From: Pseudomonas oryzihabitans
GTDB lineage: Bacteria; Pseudomonadota; Gammaproteobacteria; Pseudomonadales; Pseudomonadaceae
DNA: 64,000 nt
Reading direction: 5' to 3'
Assembly (NCBI RefSeq): GCF_006384975.1
Contig: NZ_CP021645.1
Location: 4,182,001-4,246,000 of the forward strand
Made by a program: the position numbers and the translations under genes. Of the stretch, positions 43,533 to 53,110 are shown piece after piece. Under the pieces are notes generated by a model. It was not told the DNA's origin and searched no databases. It saw only the letters and a list, made by a program, of their open reading frames with translations. Positions within the stretch are counted from its first letter, which is position 1, and the number at the start of each line of letters is the position of its first letter.

Positions 43533-44813
43533 ATGAGTCAGACGTCTTCCTCCTTCGACCTCAAGGTCGTGCTGCGTGACACCCTCATGGTCGGCCTGGT
43601 CTCGCTGATCCTGTTCGGCCCCATCGTCGGCATCGTGCTCGACGGCTATGGCTACAACCTCGAGCCCGGTCGCGTCGGCATCATGGTCGCCGTGGTCATG
43701 GCCGGGCGCTTCCTGCTCAGCCTTTTCGGCCAGACAGCCAAGGGCCGCGACTGGATCGAGTCCTTCAAGCGCAACGACGGCGGTGTCCACGTGCTGCCGC
43801 CGGGACACAAGTCCAACCTCAGGTTCATCCTCCCCATCGTCATCCTGATCGCCATCGCCTTTCCCTTCCTGGCCACCAAGTACTGGCTGACGGTGATCAT
43901 CCTCTGCCTGATCTACGTGCTGCTGGGGCTGGGCCTGAACATCGTGGTGGGCCTGGCCGGTCTGCTCGACCTCGGCTACGTCGGCTTCTATGCCATCGGC
44001 GCCTACGGCCTGGCGCTGGGCTACCAGTACCTGGGCCTGGGCTTCTGGACCATGTTGCCGCTCGCCGCGGTCATGGCGGCGGTGGCGGGAGCGATCCTGG
44101 GCTTCCCGGTGTTACGCATGCACGGGGATTATCTGGCCATCGTCACCCTCGGCTTCGGCGAGATCATCCGCCTGGTGCTCAACAACTGGCTGGAAGTGAC
44201 CAAGGGCCCCAACGGCATCGCCGCGCCTTCGCCGACCTTCTTCGGCATCGAATTCGGTCGTCGGGCGAAGGAGGGCGGGGTGCCCATCCATGAGCTGCTG
44301 GGCATCAGCTACAACCCCAACGCGACCATGATCTTCATCTATACCGTGCTGTTCCTGGTGGTGCTGCTGGTGCTCTACATCAAGCACCGGCTGACCCGCA
44401 TGCCGGTCGGTCGCGCCTGGGAAGCCCTGCGCGAAGACGAGATCGCCTGCCGGGCCATGGGCCTGAACCATGTGCTGGTCAAGCTCTCCGCCTTCATGAT
44501 CGGCGCCTCCACGGCGGGCCTGGCCGGGGTGTTCTTCGCCACCTACCAGGGCTTCATCAACCCGGCCTCCTTCAACTTCTTCGAGTCGGTGCTGGTGCTG
44601 GCCATCGTGGTCCTGGGCGGCCTGGGTTCCACCGTCGGGGTGGTGGTCTCGGCCTTCGTCATGACCCTGCTGTTCGAGCTGCTGCGCGAATTCGGCGACA
44701 TCCGCATGCTGGTGTTCGGCGTGCTCATGGTGGTGATGATGATGTGGCGGCCGCGTGGCCTGATCCGTATCGCCCGCAGTGGCTTCGCGATTCGCAAGGG
44801 AGTGGCGCCGTGA
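43533..44813 (+). CDS. livM: Branched-chain-type amino acid ABC permease LivM
   Basis: A 426-aa permease partner of LivH. An N-terminal extension with two or three hydrophobic segments (DUF3382-like, residues about 1-100) precedes the LivM core beginning LCLIYVLLGLGLNIVVGLAG. The cytoplasmic coupling loop reads GRAWEALREDEIACRAMGLN. Its TGA overlaps the GTG start of livG, so the two are translationally coupled. Confidence 0.94.
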   Translation: MSQTSSSFDLKVVLRDTLMVGLVSLILFGPIVGIVLDGYGYNLEPGRVGIMVAVVMAGRFLLSLFGQTAKGRDWIESFKRNDGGVHVLPPGHKSNLRFILPIVILIAIAFPFLATKYWLTVIILCLIYVLLGLGLNIVVGLAGLLDLGYVGFYAIGAYGLALGYQYLGLGFWTMLPLAAVMAAVAGAILGFPVLRMHGDYLAIVTLGFGEIIRLVLNNWLEVTKGPNGIAAPSPTFFGIEFGRRAKEGGVPIHELLGISYNPNATMIFIYTVLFLVVLLVLYIKHRLTRMPVGRAWEALREDEIACRAMGLNHVLVKLSAFMIGASTAGLAGVFFATYQGFINPASFNFFESVLVLAIVVLGGLGSTVGVVVSAFVMTLLFELLREFGDIRMLVFGVLMVVMMMWRPRGLIRIARSGFAIRKGVAP

Positions 44814-45685
44814 GCGACAACATTCTGACCGTCAGCGGTCTGGGCATGAGATTCGGTGGCATCAAGGCGCTCTCGGACGTGTCCTTCGATATCAAGCGGC
44901 ATTCCATCACCGCGCTGATCGGCCCCAACGGCGCCGGCAAGACCACGGTGTTCAACTGCCTGACCGGCTTCTACAAGGCTACCGATGGCGAAATTCGCCT
45001 GGATACCGCCGATGGTCGTTCGACCCGGGTCGGCAAGATCATGGGCGAGCGCTTCCAGGCCAGTGACTTCGTCAATCCGGTGCAGTTCGGCAGCCGGCTC
45101 TGGTACAAGATGTTCGGCGGCACCCACCTGGTGAACCGCGCGGGGCTCGCCCGCACCTTCCAGAACATCCGTCTGTTCAAGGAGATGTCGGTGGTGGAGA
45201 ACCTGCTGGTGGCGCAGCACATGCAGTGCAACCGCAACCTCATCACCGGCATCCTCAATACCCCCGGCTATCGTCGTGCCGAGGAAAAGGCACTGGATAC
45301 GGCCTTCTACTGGCTGGAAGTGGTGGACCTGGTGGACCACGCCAACCGCCTGGCCGGCGAACTCTCCTACGGCCAGCAGCGCCGCCTGGAGATCGCCCGC
45401 GCCATGTGCACCCGTCCGGAGATCGTCTGCCTGGACGAACCCGCCGCCGGTCTCAACCCGGCCGAGACCGAGGCGCTGGCCGGGATGATCCGCCTCTTGC
45501 GCGACCAGCACCGCATCACCGTGGTGCTGATCGAGCACGACATGGGCATGGTGATGAACATCTCCGACCACATCGTGGTGCTGGACCATGGCCAGGTCAT
45601 CGCCCGCGGCCTGCCGGCCGATATCCGCAACGATCCCAAGGTCATCGCCGCCTACCTCGGCGCCGAAGAAGAGGAGGTGGCATGA
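44810..45685 (+). CDS. livG: Branched-chain-type amino acid ABC ATPase LivG
   Basis: One of the two cytoplasmic ATPases of the Liv/Bra importer. The 291-aa product has Walker A GPNGAGKTT near residue 40, the ABC signature LSYGQQRRLEIARA and Walker B VCLDEPAAGLNPAET, plus the BCA-type C-terminus. The GTG at 44810 overlaps the livM stop. The livF ATG lies inside its last codons. Confidence 0.95.
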   Translation: MSDNILTVSGLGMRFGGIKALSDVSFDIKRHSITALIGPNGAGKTTVFNCLTGFYKATDGEIRLDTADGRSTRVGKIMGERFQASDFVNPVQFGSRLWYKMFGGTHLVNRAGLARTFQNIRLFKEMSVVENLLVAQHMQCNRNLITGILNTPGYRRAEEKALDTAFYWLEVVDLVDHANRLAGELSYGQQRRLEIARAMCTRPEIVCLDEPAAGLNPAETEALAGMIRLLRDQHRITVVLIEHDMGMVMNISDHIVVLDHGQVIARGLPADIRNDPKVIAAYLGAEEEEVA

Positions 45686-46398
45686 CCACGCCGATCCTGG
45701 AGTTTCGCAACGTCGACGTCTTCTACGGACCCATCCAGGCCCTGAAGGGCGTCTCCCTGACCATCAACGAAGGCGAGACGGTGAGCCTGATCGGCGCCAA
45801 CGGGGCCGGCAAGTCCACCCTGCTGATGTCCATCTTCAGCCAGCCCCAGGCGCGCAATGGGCAGATCCTCTATCGCGGCGAGGACATCACTCGCAAGAAC
45901 GCCCACTACGTGGCCTCCAACGGCATCGCCCAGTCGCCGGAGGGGCGCCATGTGTTCCCCGACATGAGCGTGGAAGAAAACCTGTTGATGGGCACCATTC
46001 CCATCGGCACCCGTTGGGTGGACGAGGACATGCAACGCATGTTCGACCTCTTCCCGCGGCTCAAGGAGCGCCGCAACCAGCGCGCCATGACCATGTCCGG
46101 TGGCGAGCAGCAGATGCTGGCCATCGCCCGTGCCCTGATGAGCCGGCCCAAGTTGCTGTTGCTCGACGAGCCCAGCCTGGGTCTGGCGCCCATCGTGGTG
46201 AAGCAGATCTTCCAGATCCTGCGCGAGCTGGCGCAGAGCGGCATGACCATCTTCCTGGTGGAGCAGAACGCCAACCATGCCCTGCGTCTGTCCGACCGCG
46301 CCTACGTCATGGTCACCGGCGAGATCCGCATGACCGGCAGCGGCCAGGAACTGCTGGCCAATCCCCAGGTACGCGAAGCCTATCTGGGCGGTCACTAG
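45682..46398 (+). CDS. livF: Branched-chain-type amino acid ABC ATPase LivF
   Basis: The second ATPase of the importer, 238 aa. It has Walker A GANGAGKST near residue 40, the signature MSGGEQQMLAIARALMSRP and Walker B LLLLDEPSLGLAP. The ATG at 45682 overlaps livG by 4 nt. The aconitase-X gene starts 2 bp after its stop, so that gene is very probably co-transcribed. Confidence 0.95.
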   Translation: MTTPILEFRNVDVFYGPIQALKGVSLTINEGETVSLIGANGAGKSTLLMSIFSQPQARNGQILYRGEDITRKNAHYVASNGIAQSPEGRHVFPDMSVEENLLMGTIPIGTRWVDEDMQRMFDLFPRLKERRNQRAMTMSGGEQQMLAIARALMSRPKLLLLDEPSLGLAPIVVKQIFQILRELAQSGMTIFLVEQNANHALRLSDRAYVMVTGEIRMTGSGQELLANPQVREAYLGGH

Positions 46399-46400
46399 CG

Positions 46401-48125
46401 ATGGACCCGGTCCGCGGGCGCACACTGGTCGCGGGCCGGGCCCAGGGTCGCTTGGCCTGGGCGCCCATCGGGCTTAGCTTCTGGGGTGGCGTCGATCCGG
46501 CCAGTGGCCGGGTGATCGATCACCACCACCCGTTGCATGGCCTGGAGTTGGCTGGGCGTGTCCTAGCCATCCCCAGTGGCCGTGGGTCCTGCACCGGCAG
46601 CGCCGTGCTGCTGGAGCTGTTGCTCGCCGGGCGTGGTCCGGCGGCACTGTTGCTGGCCGAACCCGATGAAATCCTCAGCCTGGGCGCCATCGTCGCCGAA
46701 GAGCTGTTCGGCCTGTCCCTGCCGGTGGTCAGCCTCGGCGCCGAGGCCTTCGCGGCGCTGGCCGAGCACGATGAGATCGCGGTCAGCGACGGCTGGGTCG
46801 GAGCGCCGGGAAGCCTATTACCTGCGACCGGTCAGGATGAAATCGCCGAACTCCAGCTGAGCGCGACCGACCAGGCCATGCTCGACGGTGCCCAAGGCCG
46901 CGCCGCCCAGGCGGCCATGCGCATCCTGGTACGCATGGCGCACTTGCAGGGTGCGCCTGAGTTGCTCGACATCACCCAAGCCCATATCGACGGCTGCATC
47001 TACACCGGTCCGGCCAGTCTGGCCTTCGCCCAGCGACTGGTGGAGTGGGGCGGCAAGGTGCGGGTGCCCACCAGTCTCAACGCGGTGTCCGTGGATCAGC
47101 GCCGCTGGCGCGAGCAGGGCGTGGCTCCGGCACTCGGCGAACCGGCCAGTGCCCTGGCCGAGGCCTATGTGGCCCTGGGCTGTCGACCCACCTTCACCTG
47201 TGCCCCCTATCTGCTGGACAGCGCCCCGGCGCTGGGCGAGCAGGTGGTCTGGGCCGAATCCAATGCCGTGGTCTTCGCCAACAGCGTGCTGGGCGCGCGG
47301 ACCCAGAAATACGCCGACTTCCTCGATATCTGTACGGCCCTGACCGGCCGGGCACCGCTGGCCGGTTGCCACCTGGATAGCGGTCGCCGGGCCGCCAAGG
47401 TGCTGCGGGTGAGGGTGCCCGAGGGGCATGACGATGCCTTCTACCCGCTGCTCGGCTACTGGATCGGGCTGCGTTCGCCCACCCGTATCCCCGCGGTGCT
47501 CGGCCTGGAGCACGCCCGGCCCAGCCGCGATGATCTCAAGGCCTTTGGCGCCGCCTTCGCCACGACATCGGCAGCGCCGCTATTCCATCTGGTCGGGGTG
47601 ACGCCCGAGGCGCCGACCCTGGCGGCGGTGGCTGCAGCTGAGCTGGAGATCGAAGACATCAGCCTGGCCGATCTGCGCCAGGCCTGGACCGAGCTGGACA
47701 GCGCCGCTGCCCGAGAGGTGCAACTGGTGGCCCTGGGCAATCCGCATTTCTCCGCCGAGGAATGCCAGCGCCTGGCTGAACTCTGCCGTGGTCGGCGCAA
47801 GCATCCCCAGGTGGCCTTGGTGATCACCCTCGGGCGTGAGGTGCGCACGGCAGCCGAGCGGGCTGGCAACCTGGCTGACCTGGTGGCCTTCGGTGCGCAA
47901 CTGGTGGGGGACACCTGCTGGTGCATGCTGGGCGAACCCCTGGTTCCGCCCCAGGCCCGCACCCTGCTGACCAATTCCGGCAAGTTCGCCCACTACGGTC
48001 CGGGCCTCACCGGTCGCGCGCTGCGCTTCGCCGGCCTGGCCGCCTGCGTGGAAGCGGCGTGCACCGGGCTAGCGCCGGCCGGACCTCCTGCCTGGCTCAG
48101 CGCGACGGACTTATCCACCGGATGA
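46401..48125 (+). CDS. Fused aconitase X (DUF126-DUF521) protein, putative cis-3-hydroxy-L-proline dehydratase
   Basis: A 574-aa fusion of the small swivelling domain (residues about 1-135; FWGGVDPASGRVIDHHHPLH and PSGRGSCTGSAVLLELL) with the large aconitase-X domain (from about 150; ITQAHIDGCIYTGPASLAFA, TCAPYLL, AESNAVVFANSVLGART, CHLDSGRRA). Characterised aconitase-X enzymes dehydrate cis-3-hydroxy-L-proline or act as mevalonate-5-phosphate dehydratase in archaea; the bacterial fused type belongs with the former. The ATG at 46401 is 2 bp after livF. This placement suggests that the transporter imports its substrate. The function is inferred, not shown. Confidence 0.8.
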   Translation: MDPVRGRTLVAGRAQGRLAWAPIGLSFWGGVDPASGRVIDHHHPLHGLELAGRVLAIPSGRGSCTGSAVLLELLLAGRGPAALLLAEPDEILSLGAIVAEELFGLSLPVVSLGAEAFAALAEHDEIAVSDGWVGAPGSLLPATGQDEIAELQLSATDQAMLDGAQGRAAQAAMRILVRMAHLQGAPELLDITQAHIDGCIYTGPASLAFAQRLVEWGGKVRVPTSLNAVSVDQRRWREQGVAPALGEPASALAEAYVALGCRPTFTCAPYLLDSAPALGEQVVWAESNAVVFANSVLGARTQKYADFLDICTALTGRAPLAGCHLDSGRRAAKVLRVRVPEGHDDAFYPLLGYWIGLRSPTRIPAVLGLEHARPSRDDLKAFGAAFATTSAAPLFHLVGVTPEAPTLAAVAAAELEIEDISLADLRQAWTELDSAAAREVQLVALGNPHFSAEECQRLAELCRGRRKHPQVALVITLGREVRTAAERAGNLADLVAFGAQLVGDTCWCMLGEPLVPPQARTLLTNSGKFAHYGPGLTGRALRFAGLAACVEAACTGLAPAGPPAWLSATDLSTG

Positions 48126-48372
48126 CGGAGCCGAGTTCTGTACAGGAATTCCGTGGATCGTCCTGTGGATAAGCTTGGCATAGCCGGGCGTGAGGCCCAG
48201 GGCGCCTGGCCTGGCAGGAACTGCTCAAAAAATCACCAGTGTGCGGAAAACCTTGCAATACCAAGGCGTTATAACTGATCCGCGGGATTCCCGGCGATCT
48301 AGGTATTCGCCTGACGAATGCCCCTGAGCTATCGTGGGGCTCGGCCAAACTCCCTCGCAGAAGGAATCTTTC

Positions 48373-49131
48373 ATGTCTTCGATCTTCATCACCGGCGCCA
48401 CCTCCGGCTTCGGCGCCGCTACCGCTCGCCGCTTCGCCAAGGACGGCTGGTCGATCGTCATCACCGGCCGCCGCGAGGATCGCCTGCATGCCCTGGCCGA
48501 GGAGCTGTCCGGCCAGGCCAAGGTGCTGCCGCTGGTGCTGGACGTCCAGAATCGTGCCGCCGTGGAAGCGGCAATCGCCGCTCTGCCTGAAGAATTCAAC
48601 CAGCTGCGCGCCCTGGTCAACAACGCCGGCCTGGCGCTGGGCACCACTGCCGCGCAGGACTGCGACCTGGACGACTGGGACACCATGGTCGATACCAACA
48701 TCAAGGGCATGCTCTATTGCACCCGGCTGCTCCTGCCGCGGCTGATCGCCCACGGCGCCGGGGCCGGCATCGTCAATCTGGGCTCGGTGGCGGGGGACTA
48801 TCCTTATCCGGGCAGCCACGTCTATGGCGCCACCAAGGCCTTCCTCAAGCAATTCAGCCTGAGCCTGAGATCCGACCTGCTGGGCACCGGGGTGCGGGTG
48901 ACCAACATCGAGCCGGGCCTGTCGGAAAGCGAGTTCTCGGTGGTGCGCTTCGGTGGCGACCAGGCCAAGGCCGACGCCGTCTATGCTGGTACCGAACCCC
49001 TGACCCCGGACGACATCGCCGAATCCATCCACTGGACGCTGAACCAGCCCAAGCACGTCAACATCAATCGCATCCAACTGATGGCGACCTGCCAGGCGTT
49101 CAGCAACTTCAATATTCACCGCAAGAGCTGA
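48373..49131 (+). CDS. ydfG: SDR oxidoreductase, YdfG-like 3-hydroxy acid dehydrogenase
   Basis: A 252-aa short-chain dehydrogenase. It has the nucleotide loop TGATSGFGAAT (residues about 6-16), NNAGLAL, the catalytic Ser in NLGSVAG and Tyr/Lys in HVYGATKAF, and the YdfG-specific DIEPGL-like segment NIEPGLSESEFSVVRF. E. coli YdfG uses NADP+ to oxidise L-allo-threonine and reduce malonic semialdehyde. The ATG at 48373 has AAGGAAT upstream. Confidence 0.87.
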   Translation: MSSIFITGATSGFGAATARRFAKDGWSIVITGRREDRLHALAEELSGQAKVLPLVLDVQNRAAVEAAIAALPEEFNQLRALVNNAGLALGTTAAQDCDLDDWDTMVDTNIKGMLYCTRLLLPRLIAHGAGAGIVNLGSVAGDYPYPGSHVYGATKAFLKQFSLSLRSDLLGTGVRVTNIEPGLSESEFSVVRFGGDQAKADAVYAGTEPLTPDDIAESIHWTLNQPKHVNINRIQLMATCQAFSNFNIHRKS

Positions 49132-49435
49132 GGGCGCTCGAACTGAGGATCGGCCGCCAGCGGCGGTAGCCGATCCTGCGACCCTTGCAGGATCCCCTCG
49201 GGCTCGATCAGGCACAGCGCCAAGCGTTGCCAGTGGGTGATCGCTGCGCGCCGGCTGCTGCTGTCATGAAGGTTTTTTAGTTTGTCGGCATAGTGGCCGC
49301 CCGTCACCTGACGAACCGCTCTGGAATGCGGCTTTGTCAGCTTGCCGTCAGCCTGCTTTCAGCGATTCCTAAGGTTGTTCGGCGATAGTGGCACCGGGCC
49401 CAAGCCCGTCCCCCAGCCTGCCGGAGTCCTGCCGC
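49132..49435. other. ydfG-glycosyltransferase intergenic region
   Basis: The region contains a stem AGGATCGG/CCGATCCT around a GC-rich centre (about 49147-49179) without a T run. A 63-codon minus-strand frame at 49116-49307 (start TGGHYADKLKNLHDSS) overlaps the ydfG end by 16 nt. I cannot support it as a gene: it has no known domain and part of it follows the hairpin. No promoter stands out. Confidence 0.4.
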
Positions 49436-51064
49436 GTGTCGTCCATCCCGAGCCCGGCGCGTCTGCGCCTCGAAAGTCTGGCGCTGTTCCTGCTGGCGAT
49501 ACCGCTGTTCACCCTAGGCCTCTGGGAGCAGTCCTTCATTGGCTTCGACGGCCGCTTCGCGCTGTTCGCCCAGGAAATGTTCCGCCATGGCGCCAGCGCC
49601 TTCCCGACCAGCTACGGCCAGCCCTATCCGGATTATCCGGCGACCTCGACCCTGCTGATCGACGTCTTCGCCCATCTGTTCGGCGAGGTCAATCGCCTGG
49701 CCACGGTGATCCCCACCGCCCTGGCCTCGGCGGCTGTCGTCGGCTTGCTCTATCGCCTGCTGGCCGATCATTCGCGGCGTTGGGCGCTGCTGGCGGTGCT
49801 GATATTGCTGCTGACCAACGGCTTCCTGGCCAAGGCCCGCTCCATCTGCCTCGACCAGTTCGTCACCCTGGCCGCGCTAGCCTGCTTCTATCTGCTGTGG
49901 AGCGCCGACCAGCGCAACCTGCCGCGGCGACGCCTGCTGGTGTTTTTCTGCATGGTCGCTGGCTTCGCCGTGCGCGGGCCGCTAGGGCTGGTCGAGCCGT
50001 GCGGGGTGGTCTGCCTGTACTGGCTGTTGCAGGGTGATTGGCGGCGTACCTTCGGCTACGGCCTGGTCGGCGCTCTGTTGCTGGCCCTGTGCTGCGCCGT
50101 GCTGTTTGGCCTCGCCTGGCATACCGGTGGCATGACCTTCGTCGAGGACGTGATCCGCATGCAGGTCTCCGGGCGGCTGGACGACACCGACGGCGCCGGC
50201 TATCCCTGGTGGTACTTCCTGCAACTAGGTCTGTATCGCTACGCCCCAGCGTTTCCCCTGGCACTGTTCGCCCTGCCGACGTTGAAGCGTCACTGGCGCC
50301 TGCGGCATCAGCAGGTGGAGAGTCGATTGCTGATCCAGTTGGCCGGTTTCGCCGTGCTGATCGTAATGGCCCTGTCCATCCCCACCTTCAAGAAGCCCTA
50401 TTACATCCTGCCGGCGATCCCCGCCTGCGCTGCTCTCGGCGCCTGGGTGCTGCTGCAGGGGCAGGGTGCCCTGGTTTGGGTGCGCCGCCTGTTCCTGCCG
50501 CTGCTGGTGGTCTTCCCCGTGATACTCGGGGTACTGGTCAAGCTGCAGCAACCGAAACTCCAGGCTGCCGGCTGGTGGCCGCCTCTGGATATCCGCCTGT
50601 TGCTAGGGGCCTTCGCCGTCCTTGCGCTGCTCGCCTTGCTCGCGACCTGGCGCGGACGCGGCGCCTTCCGCCTGGGCCTGCCCTTGGCAGCGGCGGCCCT
50701 GGCGCAGTGGCTGCTGGTGGTGCTGGCGCTGGATCCCATGCAGGCGCTGCGCTACGACACCCGCGCCTTCGTCACCCGCCTGGAGAGCTTGCGCCAGGGG
50801 CAGCCCGGGCAGTTGGTGTTCTTCGGCCTGGGCCAGGACACCAAGGCCTTCCGCTACATGATGAATCTCGACTACGACGTGCCCATGCCGACCTTCATCG
50901 ACGTCGGCCAGCCCGCACAGCTCGAGCATATCCCCCGACCCGCCTATGTGCTGCTCGATGCCGACAGCCAGGCAGCCCTGGCCGGCACCCCGCTGGCCGG
51001 GCGCCCGCCGCTGCTAGAGGGTCGCTTCAACGACAACCGCTGGCAGGCCTACTACCTGCCCTGA
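49436..51064 (+). CDS. ArnT-like (GT83) membrane glycosyltransferase
   Basis: A 542-aa polytopic inner-membrane protein with about 11-12 hydrophobic segments and a C-terminal soluble part. It resembles the PMT/ArnT fold. After TM1 it has FIGFDGRFALFAQEMFRHG (counterpart of the ArnT acidic periplasmic loop) and PYPDYPATSTLLIDVFAHLF. Such enzymes move a sugar from a polyprenyl carrier to lipid A, protein or another acceptor; the acceptor here is unknown. I chose GTG at 49436, with GGAG 9 nt upstream, over the GTG at 49388. The phosphoesterase gene follows after 10 bp. Confidence 0.8.
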   Translation: MSSIPSPARLRLESLALFLLAIPLFTLGLWEQSFIGFDGRFALFAQEMFRHGASAFPTSYGQPYPDYPATSTLLIDVFAHLFGEVNRLATVIPTALASAAVVGLLYRLLADHSRRWALLAVLILLLTNGFLAKARSICLDQFVTLAALACFYLLWSADQRNLPRRRLLVFFCMVAGFAVRGPLGLVEPCGVVCLYWLLQGDWRRTFGYGLVGALLLALCCAVLFGLAWHTGGMTFVEDVIRMQVSGRLDDTDGAGYPWWYFLQLGLYRYAPAFPLALFALPTLKRHWRLRHQQVESRLLIQLAGFAVLIVMALSIPTFKKPYYILPAIPACAALGAWVLLQGQGALVWVRRLFLPLLVVFPVILGVLVKLQQPKLQAAGWWPPLDIRLLLGAFAVLALLALLATWRGRGAFRLGLPLAAAALAQWLLVVLALDPMQALRYDTRAFVTRLESLRQGQPGQLVFFGLGQDTKAFRYMMNLDYDVPMPTFIDVGQPAQLEHIPRPAYVLLDADSQAALAGTPLAGRPPLLEGRFNDNRWQAYYLP

Positions 51065-51074
51065 GGCACGCGTC

Positions 51075-52331
51075 ATGACCGATTCGCCCGATTTCCATCG
51101 TCGCCGGCTGTGCATGGCCCTGGCCGGTCTGCCGCTGCTGGCCGGCTGCAAGCCGACCCTGGGGTATGGCCTGGCGGAGCACCGGGGCCGTTGGTTCGAT
51201 GCCCATTCGTTCAAGCCGGTGACGCCGCTGCCCTCGACCAGCAGCTTCGTGCTCGGCGTCTTGCCAGACACCCAGTACTACAGCGAGAACAACTTCGAGA
51301 TGACCCGCACCGGCAAGCGCATCGAGCGCTATCCGAAACTGGGTTATCCACCGGCCCTGGCCTTCCATGCCCAGACTCATTGGCTCGCGCACAATGCGGC
51401 GGCGCTGAACATGCCCTTCGTAGTGCACCTGGGCGATCTGGTGGAAAACGCCGAGCAGCACGGCGAGTGGAAACTGGCCAGCCGTGCCATGGCGCGGCTG
51501 GAACGGGCCGGGGTGCCCTACAGCGTCATGACCGGCGATCACGACGTGGTCGCGCTTTATACCCAGGATCGGCTGCGCGATGACCGGGAACTCTTCACCC
51601 AGTACTTCGGTCGCGAGCGGGCGGCGCGCCAGGCCACTTTCGTCGAGCGCGATGTCTCCGGGCTTAACGCGGTCCATCGCTTCTCGGCGCTTGGCCAGGA
51701 CTTCTTGCTGCTGACCCTCGACTGGAGCCCGTCGGACCAAACCCTGGACTGGGCCCAAGGCGTGCTGGATCGCTATCCGCACCTGCCGACCATCCTCGCC
51801 TCGCACAACATCGTCGATCTGGTGAATGGCCAGGCGGTACTTTCGAGCCGCCGCAACGACACCGGTGTGCGGCTGTGGAATCGGCTGATTCGCCGCAACG
51901 ACCAGATCTTCCTCACCCTCAATGGGCACAACCACGGCAGCGCCCACCTGCGGCTGGCCAATGACTTTGGCCAGCCGGTGGACCTGCTGCTGATCAACTA
52001 TCAGACCGAATACGCCGGCGGTAACGGCCTGCTACGGCTGCTGGAGCTGGATCTGGCGCGTGGGCGGCTGGAAGCCTTCACCTATTCGCCCTGGGTCGCC
52101 TATCGCCAGCAGAGCGGCGACCTGCCGGTGCGCCTGGGCAGCGATCCGCGCGATACCTACACGGCCGAGGTACTGGCACCCCTGGCCTCGCCGCAGTTCG
52201 ACAGCCGATTCGTGCTGGACGTGGATTTCGCCAGCCGCTTCGCCAGCTTCGGCGGCTATACCGCCCAGGTGCAGCCGACGGCGGAGGAAGGCGTGCTGGC
52301 GCGGTTGCGCCAGCAGCTGGGGATTGCTTAA
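51075..52331 (+). CDS. Exported calcineurin-like metallophosphoesterase
   Basis: A 418-aa protein. The N-terminus RRRLCMALAGLPLLAGC combines an Arg-rich Tat-like region with a lipobox, predicting a periplasmic lipoprotein. The catalytic core has all five metallophosphoesterase blocks: LPDTQYY (DxH variant with Gln), HLGDLVENAEQ, TGDHD (for GNHD), ASHN and NGHNHG. A C-terminal beta-rich part (about 290-418) follows. The substrate is unknown. Its start lies 10 bp after the glycosyltransferase, so the pair may act together on a cell-envelope glycan or lipid (inference). Confidence 0.82.
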   Translation: MTDSPDFHRRRLCMALAGLPLLAGCKPTLGYGLAEHRGRWFDAHSFKPVTPLPSTSSFVLGVLPDTQYYSENNFEMTRTGKRIERYPKLGYPPALAFHAQTHWLAHNAAALNMPFVVHLGDLVENAEQHGEWKLASRAMARLERAGVPYSVMTGDHDVVALYTQDRLRDDRELFTQYFGRERAARQATFVERDVSGLNAVHRFSALGQDFLLLTLDWSPSDQTLDWAQGVLDRYPHLPTILASHNIVDLVNGQAVLSSRRNDTGVRLWNRLIRRNDQIFLTLNGHNHGSAHLRLANDFGQPVDLLLINYQTEYAGGNGLLRLLELDLARGRLEAFTYSPWVAYRQQSGDLPVRLGSDPRDTYTAEVLAPLASPQFDSRFVLDVDFASRFASFGGYTAQVQPTAEEGVLARLRQQLGIA

Positions 52332-52335
52332 GCCG

Positions 52336-52908
52336 TCAGGCCGCGAGCAGCCAACCACCTGCCACGGCGGTGGCCACACCGGCCAGCCGCACCAGCGGCG
52401 CGGCGGCCTGAGGCAGGTAGCGCACCACGGCATAGCCCAGGGCATGCAGGGTAGCGGTGGCGGCGACGAAACCCAGGGCATAGGCCCAGGGATTACCCAT
52501 CTCCGGCAGCTCCAGACCGTGGGCCACGCCATGGAACAGGGCGAAGGCCGCGGTCAGGCCAACGGCGGCCGCTACCGGCGGACGGGCGGCCAGGGCCACC
52601 AGCAGCCCCAGGGCCAGCACCGAGGCGGCGATGCCGGTCTCCATGAACGGCAGCTCCAGCCCGGTGAAGCCCAGCAGGCCGCCGATCAGCATGGTGCCGA
52701 CGAAGGTGCAGGGCAGCGCCAGGCGCGCCTTGCCCTGCTGCTGGGCTGCCCAGAGGCCCACGGCTACCATGGCCAGCAGGTGGTCGAGACCGGTCAGGGG
52801 GTGCAGCACACCGGCGGCCAGGCCGTTCTCGGCATGACCGGGGTGGGCGAAGGCCAGTGCCGGGGCGAGCAGCAGGGCGGCGGTGGCGAGGATCTTGGCG
52901 TGTTTCAT
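52336..52908 (-). CDS. HupE/UreJ family nickel permease
   Basis: A 190-aa membrane protein with a signal-like first segment ending ALAFA. The family motif follows immediately: HPGHAENG and HPLTGLDHLLAMVAVGLW, then HGVAHGLELPE and about six hydrophobic segments. HupE/UreJ proteins are nickel (or cobalt) permeases associated with urease or hydrogenase. It is the last gene of ureE-ureF-ureG-hupE, separated from ureG by a palindromic element. It ends 4 bp from the convergent phosphoesterase gene. Confidence 0.9.
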   Translation of the reverse strand: MKHAKILATAALLLAPALAFAHPGHAENGLAAGVLHPLTGLDHLLAMVAVGLWAAQQQGKARLALPCTFVGTMLIGGLLGFTGLELPFMETGIAASVLALGLLVALAARPPVAAAVGLTAAFALFHGVAHGLELPEMGNPWAYALGFVAATATLHALGYAVVRYLPQAAAPLVRLAGVATAVAGGWLLAA

Positions 52909-52939
52909 GGGGGCTCCTTGAGGGTTAAATCCTGGGGTC

Positions 52940-53110
52940 AGAACCTGTTCACGACCTGCTGCGCGTCGGCCAAACGGCGTTGAAAAGTCCCTGGAGGGCC
53001 AGCCCCGTCGGAATGCTCATTTACCACTCGTAAACTCCGCTTCCTCAGGTGTTTTCGTGGGGCCGCCCAGGCCTTGTTTGTCTCTAGCTCGCGAGATCGT
53101 GAACAGGTTC

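Noticed and set aside
49116..49307. A 63-codon minus-strand frame after ydfG
   Set aside because: It overlaps the ydfG end and a hairpin, has no known domain and no clear ribosome site.
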